This document shows, one piece after another, positions 43,221-54,026 of a stretch of 64,000 nucleotides of DNA; position 1 is the first letter of the stretch, and each line of letters begins with the position of its first letter. Under the pieces are notes generated by a model. It was not told where the DNA came from, searched no databases, and was given only the letters and a program-made list of their open reading frames with translations. A program made the translations under genes and the position numbers. Source of the DNA: Blastocladiella emersonii ATCC 22665 (Eukaryota > Blastocladiomycota > Blastocladiomycetes > Blastocladiales > Blastocladiaceae); the NCBI GenBank assembly GCA_025594325.1, contig JANHCV010000001.1, positions 806,001 to 870,000 of the forward strand, in the 5' to 3' direction.

Positions 43221-43364
43221 AACTGGACGGGCCTGTCCGATTTTCCTCGCTGGGCAAGCTGGACGAACTCGTTCGATTCGTTGCGCTCGTAGAAATCGGA
43301 CGAGCTCGTCCGATCTTTCTCGCTGGGAGAACTCGGACAGGCCCGTCCGATTTTTCTCGCTGGG
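43221..43364. repeat. Tandem block of CGGACRGGCYCGTCCGATTTTTCTCGCTGGG-type units
   Basis: Three units of about 33 bp, each with an internal palindrome (CGGACGAGCTCGTCCG, CGGACAGGCCCGTCCG) followed by a CTCGCTGGG tail. It lies in a gene-free stretch (42913-43976). Confidence 0.75.
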
Positions 43365-43587
43365 TCACATCGTGGTCTGTGCCAGGTATGCCATCAAGGT
43401 TGCCATCAAACCAACTTGCTCGCACCGTTCATCGCGGATCACCCTTTGAGCTGAATGTACTCGAGTCGCTGCATGTTTTAATCGCCTTGATCCTTCCCAC
43501 TTGAGTTCTAACTGAGAATCAAGAAGCACACGCGAGAAACGGCCTCAAATTGGACGGTGTTGAGCGATACTCAAAGTACTGGATTTG

Positions 43588-43803
43588 ACTCGCCGTGATA
43601 CCAATACGGAACGCTGGCGGACGCGCTTATGGGAGCGATACTGGTACCAATGGGTGCACGCGGGACGATACCGATACCGCCCGCGAAACGGCCTGGAAAA
43701 CCGATATTTTGCGGGGCGATACCGATACTTGGTCGCCTGAGCGGGCGGCCGCGCTTGCCGATACCAATACCGATCCTTCTTGCGGAAGGCGATACCAATA
43801 CCA
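43588..43803. repeat. Dispersed GATACC repeat block
   Basis: GATACC/GATACT recurs about a dozen times in 215 bp, often as CGATACCGATACC. Similar CGGTATCGGTATCG strings occur near 42.04 kb, and a CGGTACCGG string near 39.01 kb next to helicase relics. Confidence 0.75.
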
Positions 43804-43976
43804 TGAGCCTGACTCAACCGCGGCAACTCTATGCGTATTTGGCAGGCCAATGGGACTTGATACGCTCCGCCTCAGCGTCCTTGGCGCCAATGGCCATGTC
43901 AACACCCTTGCCAGCTTCCCCACGCTGGTTCTTGCACTGGCCAACGCGCTGAAGATTATTGCTGTCATTGGCAAAA

Positions 43977-44010
43977 CTAGGGTGTGTGCGTTGCACACTC
44001 TGTCTCAGCA
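43977..44010 (-). mobile_element. Helitron-like 3' terminus, type 2, downstream of the 44.1-kb helicase
   Basis: Read on the minus strand: CTGAGACAG, hairpin GTGTGC-AAC-GCACAC, ACC, CTAG, then T. It lies about 100 bp beyond the end of the helicase reading on the same strand, as expected for a Helitron end. Confidence 0.6.
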
Positions 44011-44104
44011 GTAGGCAATTTGGCTGGCTTGGGAAAGACCGGACGTCAAAGTCCGTCCACGTTAGAAGGTGAGGAGCGAATGACGTGTCAAAATCGCTAT
44101 GTAT

Positions 44105-45372
44105 TCAGGAGCCAAGTACTAGGTAGTGGTTGCCTGCGCCAGACGTTGCGGTCAAGCGGCCATCGTGTTTTGCGCGTCGCACCGAGTTCTGCGCCGTGAT
44201 GAGGGCCTGGTCGCTCCAGTCGTTGAGCTGGCCTGGGTGCTGGCCCAGTACGACGTCTGCTCGCCGCGAGCCGAGGTACCTGATCACGCGCTGCGAGACG
44301 ATGCAGTTGCGCAGGTCCTGGAGCACGTTGAGGAAGCTCGCGTCGCCCGACTGCCGCATCTGCTGCACAAGGAAGAAGACCGAGTCAAAGGCGAGCCACT
44401 GATCGCGACCAATGTTGGCGTCAGCTCGAGTTCTGCTGACCGCTGGCCGCTCCTTGCGCTTGGACGCGCGCTTCTTCTGCTGCTGCTGCTGAGGCTCGCC
44501 GTCGACCTGCATCCAGTCGCCATCATGAGCTGCATCCGCCTTGGGTTCGGGTGCGCGTTCGACCAGCTGCTCGGATGGAACCGTGAGCGAGCGGGCCATG
44601 ACGGGCTCAAACTGGAAAAAGTCGCCAAACGCGAGGACGTGCAGGCCGCCAAACGGACGATGGTCGCGGCTCGGGTATAGCGCGTCGAAGCGCAAGTGCA
44701 TTGCGGCGAACAGCTCGGCGCTGACCATGGAGATCTCGTCGAGGAGGACAAACTTGACGGGGCGGAAAGAGGCCTCGAGCTCGGCCTTGGCTTTGTCGCT
44801 CATCGGCTTGGTCGCCAAAATGGCGGTACCAATACCGCACATGGCGTGGATCTTGGAGCCGCCAATTAGCGCCGTGGCGACGCCGGTTGGCACCCAGATC
44901 TTGAGCCATGAGCCGCAGCCCTTGGCGACGAACATGTCGCGGATCGAGTTGATGACGCGACACTTGCCCATGCCCGCCTTGTTGTGGACCAGCATGAGGA
45001 GCTGCTTGACGTCCGCATCGCCGCGCTTGATGGCATTGAGCGTCGACTCGACGTGCTCAACGACGCGGCGCTGCTCAAAATTGAGCCCGTGAAGGTACGG
45101 AGCGAGATGCTCCTGCTGCACAAGCTGCACCTGGACGGCTGGCGGTGCGACACCATTGTCTGCTTGAACGAGTCGAGCGCGAGATGGCTCCGCCGAGCGT
45201 TCTGCGGCAAACTAACGGGAAAGCTTACCAGGCGACGTGTTCACGTAGTCGCGGAAGTTGTTGATTTACCATGGTTGGTTGCTGCCCTGCTGGAGCGTGT
45301 TCTTGAAGAGATCGGGTGTCTGCGACCGCGTCTCGTTGTGGACCGGCATCACCTCGTTGATCATCGCAAAAA
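44105..45372 (-). pseudogene. Helitron PIF1-type helicase, motif I-III part
   Basis: From about 45372 the minus strand reads A-M-I-N-E-V-M-P and N-N-F-R-D-Y-V-N, with TAA at 45266-45268. It then runs L-N-F-E-Q-R-R-V-V, motif I H-N-K-A-G-M-G-K-C, Walker B V-L-L-D-E-I-S-M-V and F-G-D-F-F-Q-F. The C-terminal motifs are missing. The sequence lost before 45372 matches the fragment ending at 16984: joining them across ATCATCGCGATGAT keeps the frame (R-T-I-I-A-M-I-N-E). It is therefore probably the other half of that gene. Confidence 0.7.
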
Positions 45373-45600
45373 AGGTGGGACGCTCGCGGCGGGATTGGGC
45401 TCCGATTCTGCGCTCAGGGCCAGATCAGAGCGCGATGGCCAGCGGGCGTGAGTGAGCGCAAGTGGTCAGGGCGCGACTGGGCCCGGATCGCGCCCCGACG
45501 GCACGTGCACCGCACTGGGGCCAGATTTGACGCGGATCGCGGCGCGAGAGGGGCGCGAGCGGGTGTGTGAAGGTCTCTGTTGCTCGATCGCTCGCGATAG
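45361..45600. repeat. GC-rich insertion with AAAAANGGTGGGACG end, copy 2
   Basis: ATCATCGC followed by AAAAAAGGTGGGACG abuts the helicase half, in mirror orientation to the 16985 copy once strands are matched. Interior strings (GACTGGGCCCGGATCGCG, GGATCGCGGCG) resemble that copy. Between 45600 and 45960 I see no gene. Confidence 0.5.
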
Positions 45601-45959
45601 CGCTAGGGTCTCACGAGCGGATGCGAGTCATGCTGAATGAATGTATTTGGGTCGTGGCCGTGCTTAAAAAGTCTTGCCGTGATGAAGAGGTTCGCGGCGA
45701 AACAGCCGAGGAAGAGAGAGCGCATGCTTGAGTCTCAATGGCCGCCGACTGTGGCCGTGGCTGCGCACGATGGTCGTGGCCATCGCCAAGCGCGGGCGTG
45801 TGGGCCCAATGGATGATGCAGCAGAAATCACACGCGCTAGCCGTCCGTGTGCTTGCGCGCGAGCGGCCGAGGGACATGGTCAGCGCGACGGGAGTGAGCC
45901 CAAGGCGAGCTGCACGCGGCACAGGCGCAAAGCGAGGATCGAGCCGGCGGCCGCGGTCG

Positions 45960-48900
45960 TGAGCATGGCGGGCGAGGCGAGAATCCGCCGCAGCAGCAAA
46001 AGAAGTGCGAGGAGCGAGGATAGCCCGATGATGGAGCTTGTCGTTGGGCGAGCGGGTCGATATGCGTGCAGTCGGACGACGCGGCGCGGATGCGGTCGCG
46101 CAGGCGGTCCTCGGCGGGATGCGCCAGTGGAAGAAGGCGCGGGCGCAAGTTCACTCGAGCACGGCGCGCACCGCGCCCTTGGCCTTCATGCGCCCGGGCG
46201 TGTCGTGCAGGTCGGTGAATTTGAGCGCGGCCAGGTGGTACACGAGTAGCAGCGACTCCTGGCACGACTGGAGCTGCGCCTGCAGCGCGACGCACATCGC
46301 TGCGGGGTTCTCGTCGTCCAAGTCGTACTTCTCGAGCGCCGCGTCGCCGGCCGCTTTGCTGCTGTCCGCAACAGCGGCGCCAGCATTCGTGGGCGCGAGC
46401 TTGGACTTCCAGTGGCGGCAGGCGTCGTTAAGGCGGTCAACCGTGGCGAGCAGCTGAGGCTTGTGGTGCTTGATCTCGGCCATGCCCCCGGGCTCGAGGA
46501 CGCCGCCGCGGGCAGTCGCGTCCGCGAACATCTCCATGCCGCCGTTCTGGTGGACCGACGGGTCGAGGACGACCCAGGCGCTGCCGCGGAGCTCGCCGTG
46601 CGGGACAATGTAGACGAAGACGGGCCGCGGGTGCGTGCGCAGGGCGTTGACAATGTAGCTGCTGAACTTGAGGATGGCGTCGAGCATGTCGCGCCGGCCG
46701 CCCTAGAGCCCGCGCCAGTTGGCGAAGATGAGCAGCGGGAGACCCTCGCGGCCGAGGTCGCGGACCGCCTGCGCCGTCTTGTACGCGGACGCGGGCGTCC
46801 ACACGCTGGGCGGCTCGACGACCGTCTGCTCGGCCGAGTTGGGGTTCGCCGGGTGCGCGGGGATCACAGTCTCGACAGCACGCGTCTTGACGGCGATCGC
46901 GCCGACGGGGACACCGCCGAGACGGCCGCGGCCGACCACGACCGTCTTGCTCCAGCCGTCCGCGGTCTCCATCCACGAGCCGCGGTGGAAGAACCCGCCA
47001 ACCCACGCGCCCAACTCGTCGCGGTGACCATGCAGCATGTGGCGCGGGTGGTACGGCAACTTGGTCGGCGCGAACCTGATGTCGCGGTCAGCCTCATCAA
47101 ACTGGAACGCGGCCGCGTCGGCGGCGGCGCCGTCTGCGACCGAGGAAGCCGTGGTTGAGAAGGCCGAGGCCGGGTGCGCGGCCGTGACTGTCGCCGGGTT
47201 GCTGATGGGCGCCTGGAGGATCGGGAGCGGCGCGCCGCGGTGGGCGGGGACGCAGCTGAGCCACTGGATGATCTGGGCGACGCCGTGCAGCGGGTCGATG
47301 CACGTGAGGTGCGAGATACCGTTGCGGTGCATGATCTGGACGCCGCCAAGCTGCAGGTTGGACGTGTACACGTCGCGGCCGAGCACCTTGTTGAGCGCCG
47401 CGGCGCCCGTGAGGATGATGAGCTGGCCGCACTGGATTGCGCGCTGGCCGAGGCGCACGAGGTACGCGCCAATGCCGATGGAACGGCACGCGACGAGCGT
47501 GGCGGTGAAGATCTCGTCGTACGCGGCCGACGTCTCGCCAGCGATCAGGCCTGAGCCCATGAGGTTCTCAACGCCGAGCCCGTCCTTGATCCCGATCACG
47601 TCGACGATGCGCATGTGCGTCTCGCCCGTGACCTTGTCGACAACGCGCTCAACCGTGACCAAGTCGCGCAGGCGGTCGTAGTCTTTGGGCGTCAGGTATA
47701 GGTACTTGTACTCGAGGGCCGGGTCGCGCGGGTCAACCCACGCGCGATGCGGTACGCGGCGAGGACCTCGTTGGCGAGCCCAATACGCGCGTCCAAGGAG
47801 GGCGGACACGTAGATGCGCGGGACGCCAAGCTCGGGGGCGAGCTTGGACGCGGCGGCGGACACGTTGTCCTCCTGCGGTCCAACTGAGCTGATGGCGAAG
47901 GTGATATCGTTGGCGATCAGGACCATGGACCAGCCGCGCGGGCACTCAGGCGACTCCATCTCAACGAGCCACGCGACCACGGCGCACATGTTGGGGCCCA
48001 TGGGCCGGGTGACTTTGCGCATGGTGCCGTCCTCGCCGATGGCAAGCTCAACAGCGTCGACGAGGTTGCCGGCGGGCCGCACAAGGTGCGGGTACCGCGC
48101 CCACTGCTGGGCGAGGGCCTTGTGGACAAGGTAGAGGTAGTCGTAGTCGTAGACGTAGGTGGTGCCCATGACGTGCGCGCGGTGCCGCTTGGGCTGCACC
48201 TTCTCCTTGTTTGGGTACGCCCAGTCAGCGGGCGCGAGATGGTGCTCGCCCTTGCCCAACGCAGACTACGTGCCCTTGGTGTGCAGCACGACGCAGCCGC
48301 GGTTGTCCTTGACCTCGTGGTACCACTTGGCCTTGATGACGCCAGACACGTTTGACACAAAGAACCGGTACGTCGTGGTCTTGGCGCTGGCGGTCGGCGG
48401 GTGGCACAGGAACCAGATCTCGGCGCTCGTGATGCGCAGCTTCCACAGCCACTTGCCGTGGCGCATCAAGAGACCCGGCGAACGAGTCCTGCACCTTGTC
48501 AGGCGACACGGGCAGCCCGGGCAGGAAGTTGAGGAACAGGGGGTTGCAATCAGTGTTGGGGAACCGCTCGGCCGCGAGCTTGAGCGCGTTGAGCGTGTCG
48601 GTGGGGATCCCGTCAACCTCAGCCGTCAGGTATTTGACTGTTGACCGCTGGCCAGCGCCGGGCGTGAGGCGGCTGGGGCGCACGAGCGCGCGGACAAAGA
48701 AGCGCGAGTCGAGCGTGTTATCCTTGCCAACGGCGTGGTAGACGTGGATGGTGCGGTTGGTGAGCGTGGCGACGGGCATGAGGTTGAAGCGCGCGGTGCG
48801 GTACAGCTCGAGCTGGAACGCGTGCAACGGCTCGATGATGCGGATCGTCGCGTCCTCGCCAAACGCGAGCCGCTTGCGGAACGTGAAGTACCGCGGGTAC

Positions 48901-51900
48901 TGGCCCTTGCGGTACGCGACCATGGTGACGCGGCGGATCCCGCGCAACCGGAGCGCCGCCGTTGATGACGCGAGCAGCGACCCAAACAGTGACAAGAGCG
49001 CTGTGTCGGCATCGGCGTTGGCCGCGGGCACCTTGACCGCGACGTTGAGCGCGTGCCACGGCTCGGTGCGGCCGAGCTTCTTGGCCTTGACCTGTGGGAA
49101 CAGCGCGAGGATCGCGGGCAGGTGCTGCTGGAGCTTGGCGGCGTTGCGGACAGCGGCCATGATGCCGACGCGGATGGGCCCAAGGTCGCCGCGCTTGATC
49201 ATGGGCGTCATGTCCAAGACCGACGCCGTGCGCGGGTTGTCGTAGGCGGACCCGCCAGCGGTGGCAGCTGACGCGTTGCCAGTCCCGAGGTTGTGGGCGG
49301 GGAACTGGAAGTGCCACTCAACGAGCGGGACGGGAAACGCGTCCTGCTTCTTTACGGCGTGGACGTGGTGCATGTTGTAGGGGCGGCGGACGTACATGTC
49401 GAGGGCGATGAGGCGGTCGACGGCGGGCACGTCGTGCTTGTAGAAGAGCGAGGGGAGCATGTCAAAGATGGAGAAGAGGGCGAGTTGATCAGGTTCATGG
49501 CCTCCTCGTGCGCGGCAGGTGACGCCTCGGGCAGCGCCGCGACGGCGCGCGTCACGTCACAGAACTGGCGGTACCGCTCGTCAAACCTGGGCAGCTGCAT
49601 TGCGATCAGCAGTGCGCGAGCGCAGAGCTGGACCGACGGGCGCCCTTGGCCTTGGCCGTGACTGAAATGGCAGCAGCGCCGCCGAGCTTGGCGAGCTGGT
49701 GCAGCGCCGTGTACAGCTTCTGGACGTTGGCCGAGCGCGCGAGGACCGAGCGCTGGACAGCGGCGACGAGGTCGAGAACCGCGCCGATCGCCGTGCACTT
49801 CCACGCGGCGCGCGACCGCAAGAAGCACGTCCAGCAGAGAGCGGCTTGGGCTCCGTGCGGGTGCGGAGCTTGAGCATTGTCTTCTTGGTGTGCACCGCGT
49901 CGCCGCCCGACATGAATGGCGACTCGGACGCGTGGAACCAGCGGATCAGGTGGTTCAGCTCGGCCACAGCGTGCGCGTTGGCGCCCGCCTCATACTTGCA
50001 GACGACCTCAAGGATTGGCGCGGTGGCGGCCTGGTTGGGGACCGTGGCAAGGAGCGCGAGCAGCTCGGCGGCTGGAAATGGCGTGTTTTCTGTCGACGCG
50101 GGCGAGATGAGGTCAAGCAGCTTGCCCTCAAGCCCGTGGGGCAGCCGGTTGTGGTAGCTGCTGAGGACCTGCGCTGTGTGGAGGACCGGCAGCTTGGGGC
50201 GGTGGATCACGTCAAGGCACGCCAATAGGAGCGAGGCCACAGGATGCGCCTGCTCGGACCCGTTGACGGCCCGGTTGAGCACCTGCTACAAGTCAAGGTA
50301 CCGCTGGTGCGCCTTGTTGGCCTAGCCAACGACAACGGCTGAGGCTGGGGACGCGGCAGTTGCGGCCAACAGAAGCGACGCTGACAACGTCGAGCGGGCG
50401 ATTGAAGACGGGAACGGCTTAACGCACAATTCTGCGATCTTGACCTGCGAAATGTCGTCAAGCTCGAGGACGGCGAGGATCTCGCCAGTGGCAATGGGCG
50501 AGCCGGGCTGCTTGGGGCCAGCGCATAGGTACCCGCGTTGGTGGCAAAGAGCAGCATGATCATCTTCATGACCTCAATCTCAGCAAACGCCTGGCCGGTG
50601 TCAACGTGGCCTGCGTTGGGGATGATCCAGTGCACGAGCGTGCCGGGCGACAGCGAGCGCAGCTGTGTTGGGTCCGTCCCCTGCGTGAAGACCATGGTGC
50701 GCCCGTTGATGGGCAGCTGGGTGCCGGCCACATTGGCGGACGCATACGTGACGTGCGACATCTCTGCGTAGGTGACGAGGACGCCGCTGTCAGGCAGGGC
50801 GTGGGCGCAGACAACGATGTGCAAGTCGTTGAGGCGCAGGACAAGCAGATCGCGCGTGGCAAGGGTCACGGCAATGTTGTAGCGCACGCCGTCGAGGATG
50901 AAGGAGGTTGAGAACTGGTCCTTGATGCCGGCGAGCGTGGGCACCTGGCCCTTGTCAAGCGACTTGAGGAACTGGGCCTTCTGGTCCTCGGCAGCGAGGA
51001 AGGCCATGGTGGCGGCGCCCGTGACGACTGAGACCCAGCGGTTGGGCCGCTCGGCGGTGAGCTTCTGCTAGATGCGGACGTTGAACCACTCGGTTGAGAA
51101 GTGGTTGTCGGCGAACTGGTCCGTCTCGAGCCAGGTGATCAGGTACTCGACGGTTGTGCGGAAGTCGCCGCAGATGCGCAGCTCCTTGGGCGTCATGATC
51201 ATGTTGCAGCGCAACAAGTGGCGGTCGTGCCCGTACGCAAACACGTGGCCAAACTGCAAGTCGGCAGATTTGTGCAGCCCGCAGTTGGCCAACGCGGAAA
51301 AGTAGCCCCGCACGTCTGTTGAGGAGCAGAAGTTGAGCTCAACAAGGCGGCCGCCCGACGGCTTGAACCCGGCGTCTGGGTTCTCGGCCGTGATGCGGCA
51401 CGCAATGACGTGGCCCGTTGGCGCCGGCATGCAATGGATAGTGAACAACTGCGGGTGGTCAAAATGGAAGTTGATCTCGGACGTGGTATGCAGCTGCAGC
51501 CCATACAGCATGCGCACGTGCGGGATCCGGTACAGCAGGATGCCCATGGTGACCTGCAGCTGCACGGCTGGGATGTTGACACCAGACACCATCTTGGTGG
51601 TTGGGTGCTCAACCTGCAGGTGCGGGTTGAGCTCAAGGAATTAGTCCTTTTGCTGGCCACGTCGTAGAGGAACTTGACAGTGCCAGCGTTGACGTAGCCG
51701 ACAAGCTTGGCGAGGCAGACGGCCGACACCTCCATATCCTCAAAGATGGCCAGGTTGGCAACGGTGACAGGGGCCTCCTCGATGATCCTCTGGTGGCGGC
51801 GCTGAACCGAGCAGTCGCAGCCAAACAGCGAGATGGCATTGCCGTACGCGTCAGCAAGGATCTGGACCTCGAGGTGGCGCGCGTTGGACGCCAGGCGCAT

Positions 51901-52162
51901 GAAGAAGATGGGCGAGCCCTGCACCTCGGCGGCGACCTGCACAAACGCGGCGCAGAACTGCAACGGGTCCGTGACCTTGCAGATGCCCTTGCCACCGCCT
52001 CCCTTGGACGCCTTGATCTGTTTGTGTTTGGTTTGGGGTGGTGCAAGTGTGAGTGAGCGAGCTGATCAATCGCACGTCAAAGAAAGCAGAATCAACGTAC
52101 CGTGAGAGGGTAGCCCACGCGGTCCAGCAACTGCAATGGCCTGTTTGACGTTGGTGACGCAT
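45960..52162 (-). pseudogene. ACC1: Acetyl-CoA carboxylase pseudogene, 5'-truncated
   Basis: Minus strand, in order: biotin carboxylase ([11 protein letters not shown] after an 85-nt intron at 52018-52102, [20 protein letters not shown] with His for the conserved Arg), biotin carrier site E-V-M-K-M at 50561-50575, central region, and carboxyltransferase (F-A-N-W-R-G, G-S-G-L-I-A-G-E-T-S, I-G-I-G-A-Y-L-V-R-L-G-Q-R). ACC makes malonyl-CoA for fatty-acid synthesis in the cytosol. Stops occur at 51068, 46703 and 46151, among others. Frameshifts lie near 51645, 50520, 49500 and 48480, with a compensating pair at 47750-47810. The 5' end is cut exactly at the inverted-repeat border. Confidence 0.93.
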
Positions 52163-53384
52163 CAGCAGGTTGCGGGGGCGCGGGTTGGAGAGCTTGTTGG
52201 TCCACTACCCGCGCGCACACATGCACGCGTTAGTGTCGTTCCTCTTTGTTGCGCAGTCGAACGCCGCGTACCCGACTCGTGCCCGATGTGAGCACATACA
52301 CGTGCACCTGGGACCACGGCTTGTCGAGCGCCTCGAGCTCGTCGCGGGTTGGGACCACGTTGTCTCCGTCCCACAGGTACCGGACGGAGACGCGCTCGTG
52401 CGCGGGGGCTGGCACCTGCTGCGGAGCGATGGCCAGCCCACGGCACAGCCCGAGCATGAGGACCATGGCGCGCAGCATTGAGGGCCCAATCATGTCGACG
52501 TTCAGCGTGGACAGCGCGCGCGTCGCGGCGCCGGCGTCGACTTGGAAGCGGTGCTGCAGCGCTTCGCGGAGCTGCTGCTTGGGCGACAGCCGCGCCGCCG
52601 TCGCCACATGCGCGTGCCACGCCATCATGTCGTCGGCGGCGACGCGCGTGTACAGCTGGAGATGGACGTGGTACTGAGCAGCGACCTCGACGCCAGCCAC
52701 GTGGAGCGGCAGGTTGTTGCGGGCCAATTCGACAAAGTACGCGAGCACCACGGCGCCCGACTTCAACAGCGTGCCCGCCGTGATGATCGCGAGGATGCCC
52801 TTGATCGTGGACAGCAGCTGCAGCGCGTCGCCGTGGGTCCACGCCGGGTTCGCCGGCGCCCTCGCCAGCAACAGCTGCAGCTGCGCCATCTCAGCGGCAG
52901 TGGCAATCGGGTCGTTGGGGATCCCGAATGCGGGGAAATCGGAGACGGCGTCGCCCATGTACGCCTCGGCCGCGGCAACCGCTGCGCGCAGCTGGGCCTC
53001 TGCCGCCGCCACCGCGTCGGCCTCGGTGCCCACGGCCGGCGTAGGTGCCGGTGCCGGTGCCGGAGCAGGTGGCGCCACCGCTGGTCCCGAGGTCGAGCCG
53101 CGCGACCGTTTCGAGCTGCGCGACTTACGCGCTTTGCACAACTCGGTGATGCGCGCGTCAGCGCATCCGTGCGCGGACACGGCGTACAGGAGCATCTGGC
53201 AGGTGTGCATCTTGGCGTCGATCGAGAACGTGGGCGACGGCGGGTTGCCGGCAGCGAGAAACGCGACATACGTCTCGTTGAGCGTGGACTGGACCCGAGG
53301 AAAGTCCGGGACTCCGGTGCGAGCGATGAGCGTCGCCACCTCGAAAGCGCGCATGCCGTACGTGACCGAGGGAGCGGTCGCGGT

Positions 53385-53427
<43 letters not shown>

Positions 53428-53696
53428 AGCTCGTCGGGGTCGAGGGTGTACTTGAGGATGGGCGCTGCCGCGCCGAGGTTGGCGTTGGTCGCGGCCGGGA
53501 CCACCGCCAGCGGCCCGCCACCCGGCTGCTGGTCCGGCAGCTCCTGCGTCGGCTACGGGGTCGGCGCAGCGTCAGACAGTGGCATCGTGATGGTTTTCGC
53601 GGGTCCCTCCCGCGGGACACGCGCGTGGGCGGCGGCTGCGTTCGCTGCGGGCCCGAGACGGCATGTCCTTACGTTTTGCGTGGTTTTCGGATCCAT
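52163..53696 (-). pseudogene. Gene C', right-arm copy truncated in exon 3
   Basis: Identical to gene C from its ATG through exon 2 and the first 42 bases of exon 3, then cut at the arm border after the P-R-N-L-L codons. The third acidic motif and the end of the domain are lost, and the sequence runs into the ACC pseudogene. Confidence 0.9.
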
Positions 53697-54026
53697 TGCA
53701 GCGAGTTGTGGTTGTAGTGAGGCCGTCGTTGGGCCTATGAGTGCGAGCGAGGGGAGAGCGAAGGAGCGGGCACACGGCGAGGGCGATGGGCTGGTCTCAC
53801 GCGACGCGGCGCACGTGGCTTCGCGTCGCGCCCGCGGCCACAGCCCAACGGCCTGCGCCCGAGTGAACCGTTGCCTCCGTCGGGCGAGCGGACGCGAGCG
53901 ACACGGCGATTCAAAGCCAACGGGCGGTCGTGCCGCCAGTGTATTATGTCGAGAGTAGTCCAGCGAGGGAGGGAGGGGAGGGAGAGATGGGTGTGCAAGA
54001 GGAAGCGGGCGGCATCATTCAAGACA

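Noticed and set aside
43588-43803. GATACC block as a CRISPR array or telomere repeat
   Set aside because: Spacing is irregular, there is no constant repeat-spacer pattern, and the host is eukaryotic. The unit does not resemble known telomere repeats.
36346-45372. Helicase genes as cellular PIF1
   Set aside because: Several truncated copies, Helitron-type N-terminal segments and hairpin-CTRR ends nearby fit transposon helicases better than a host repair gene.
46703-48259. Carboxyltransferase ORF as a stand-alone functional gene
   Set aside because: It is the middle of an ACC reading, contains a compensated frameshift over conserved residues, and is bounded by stops inside conserved motifs.
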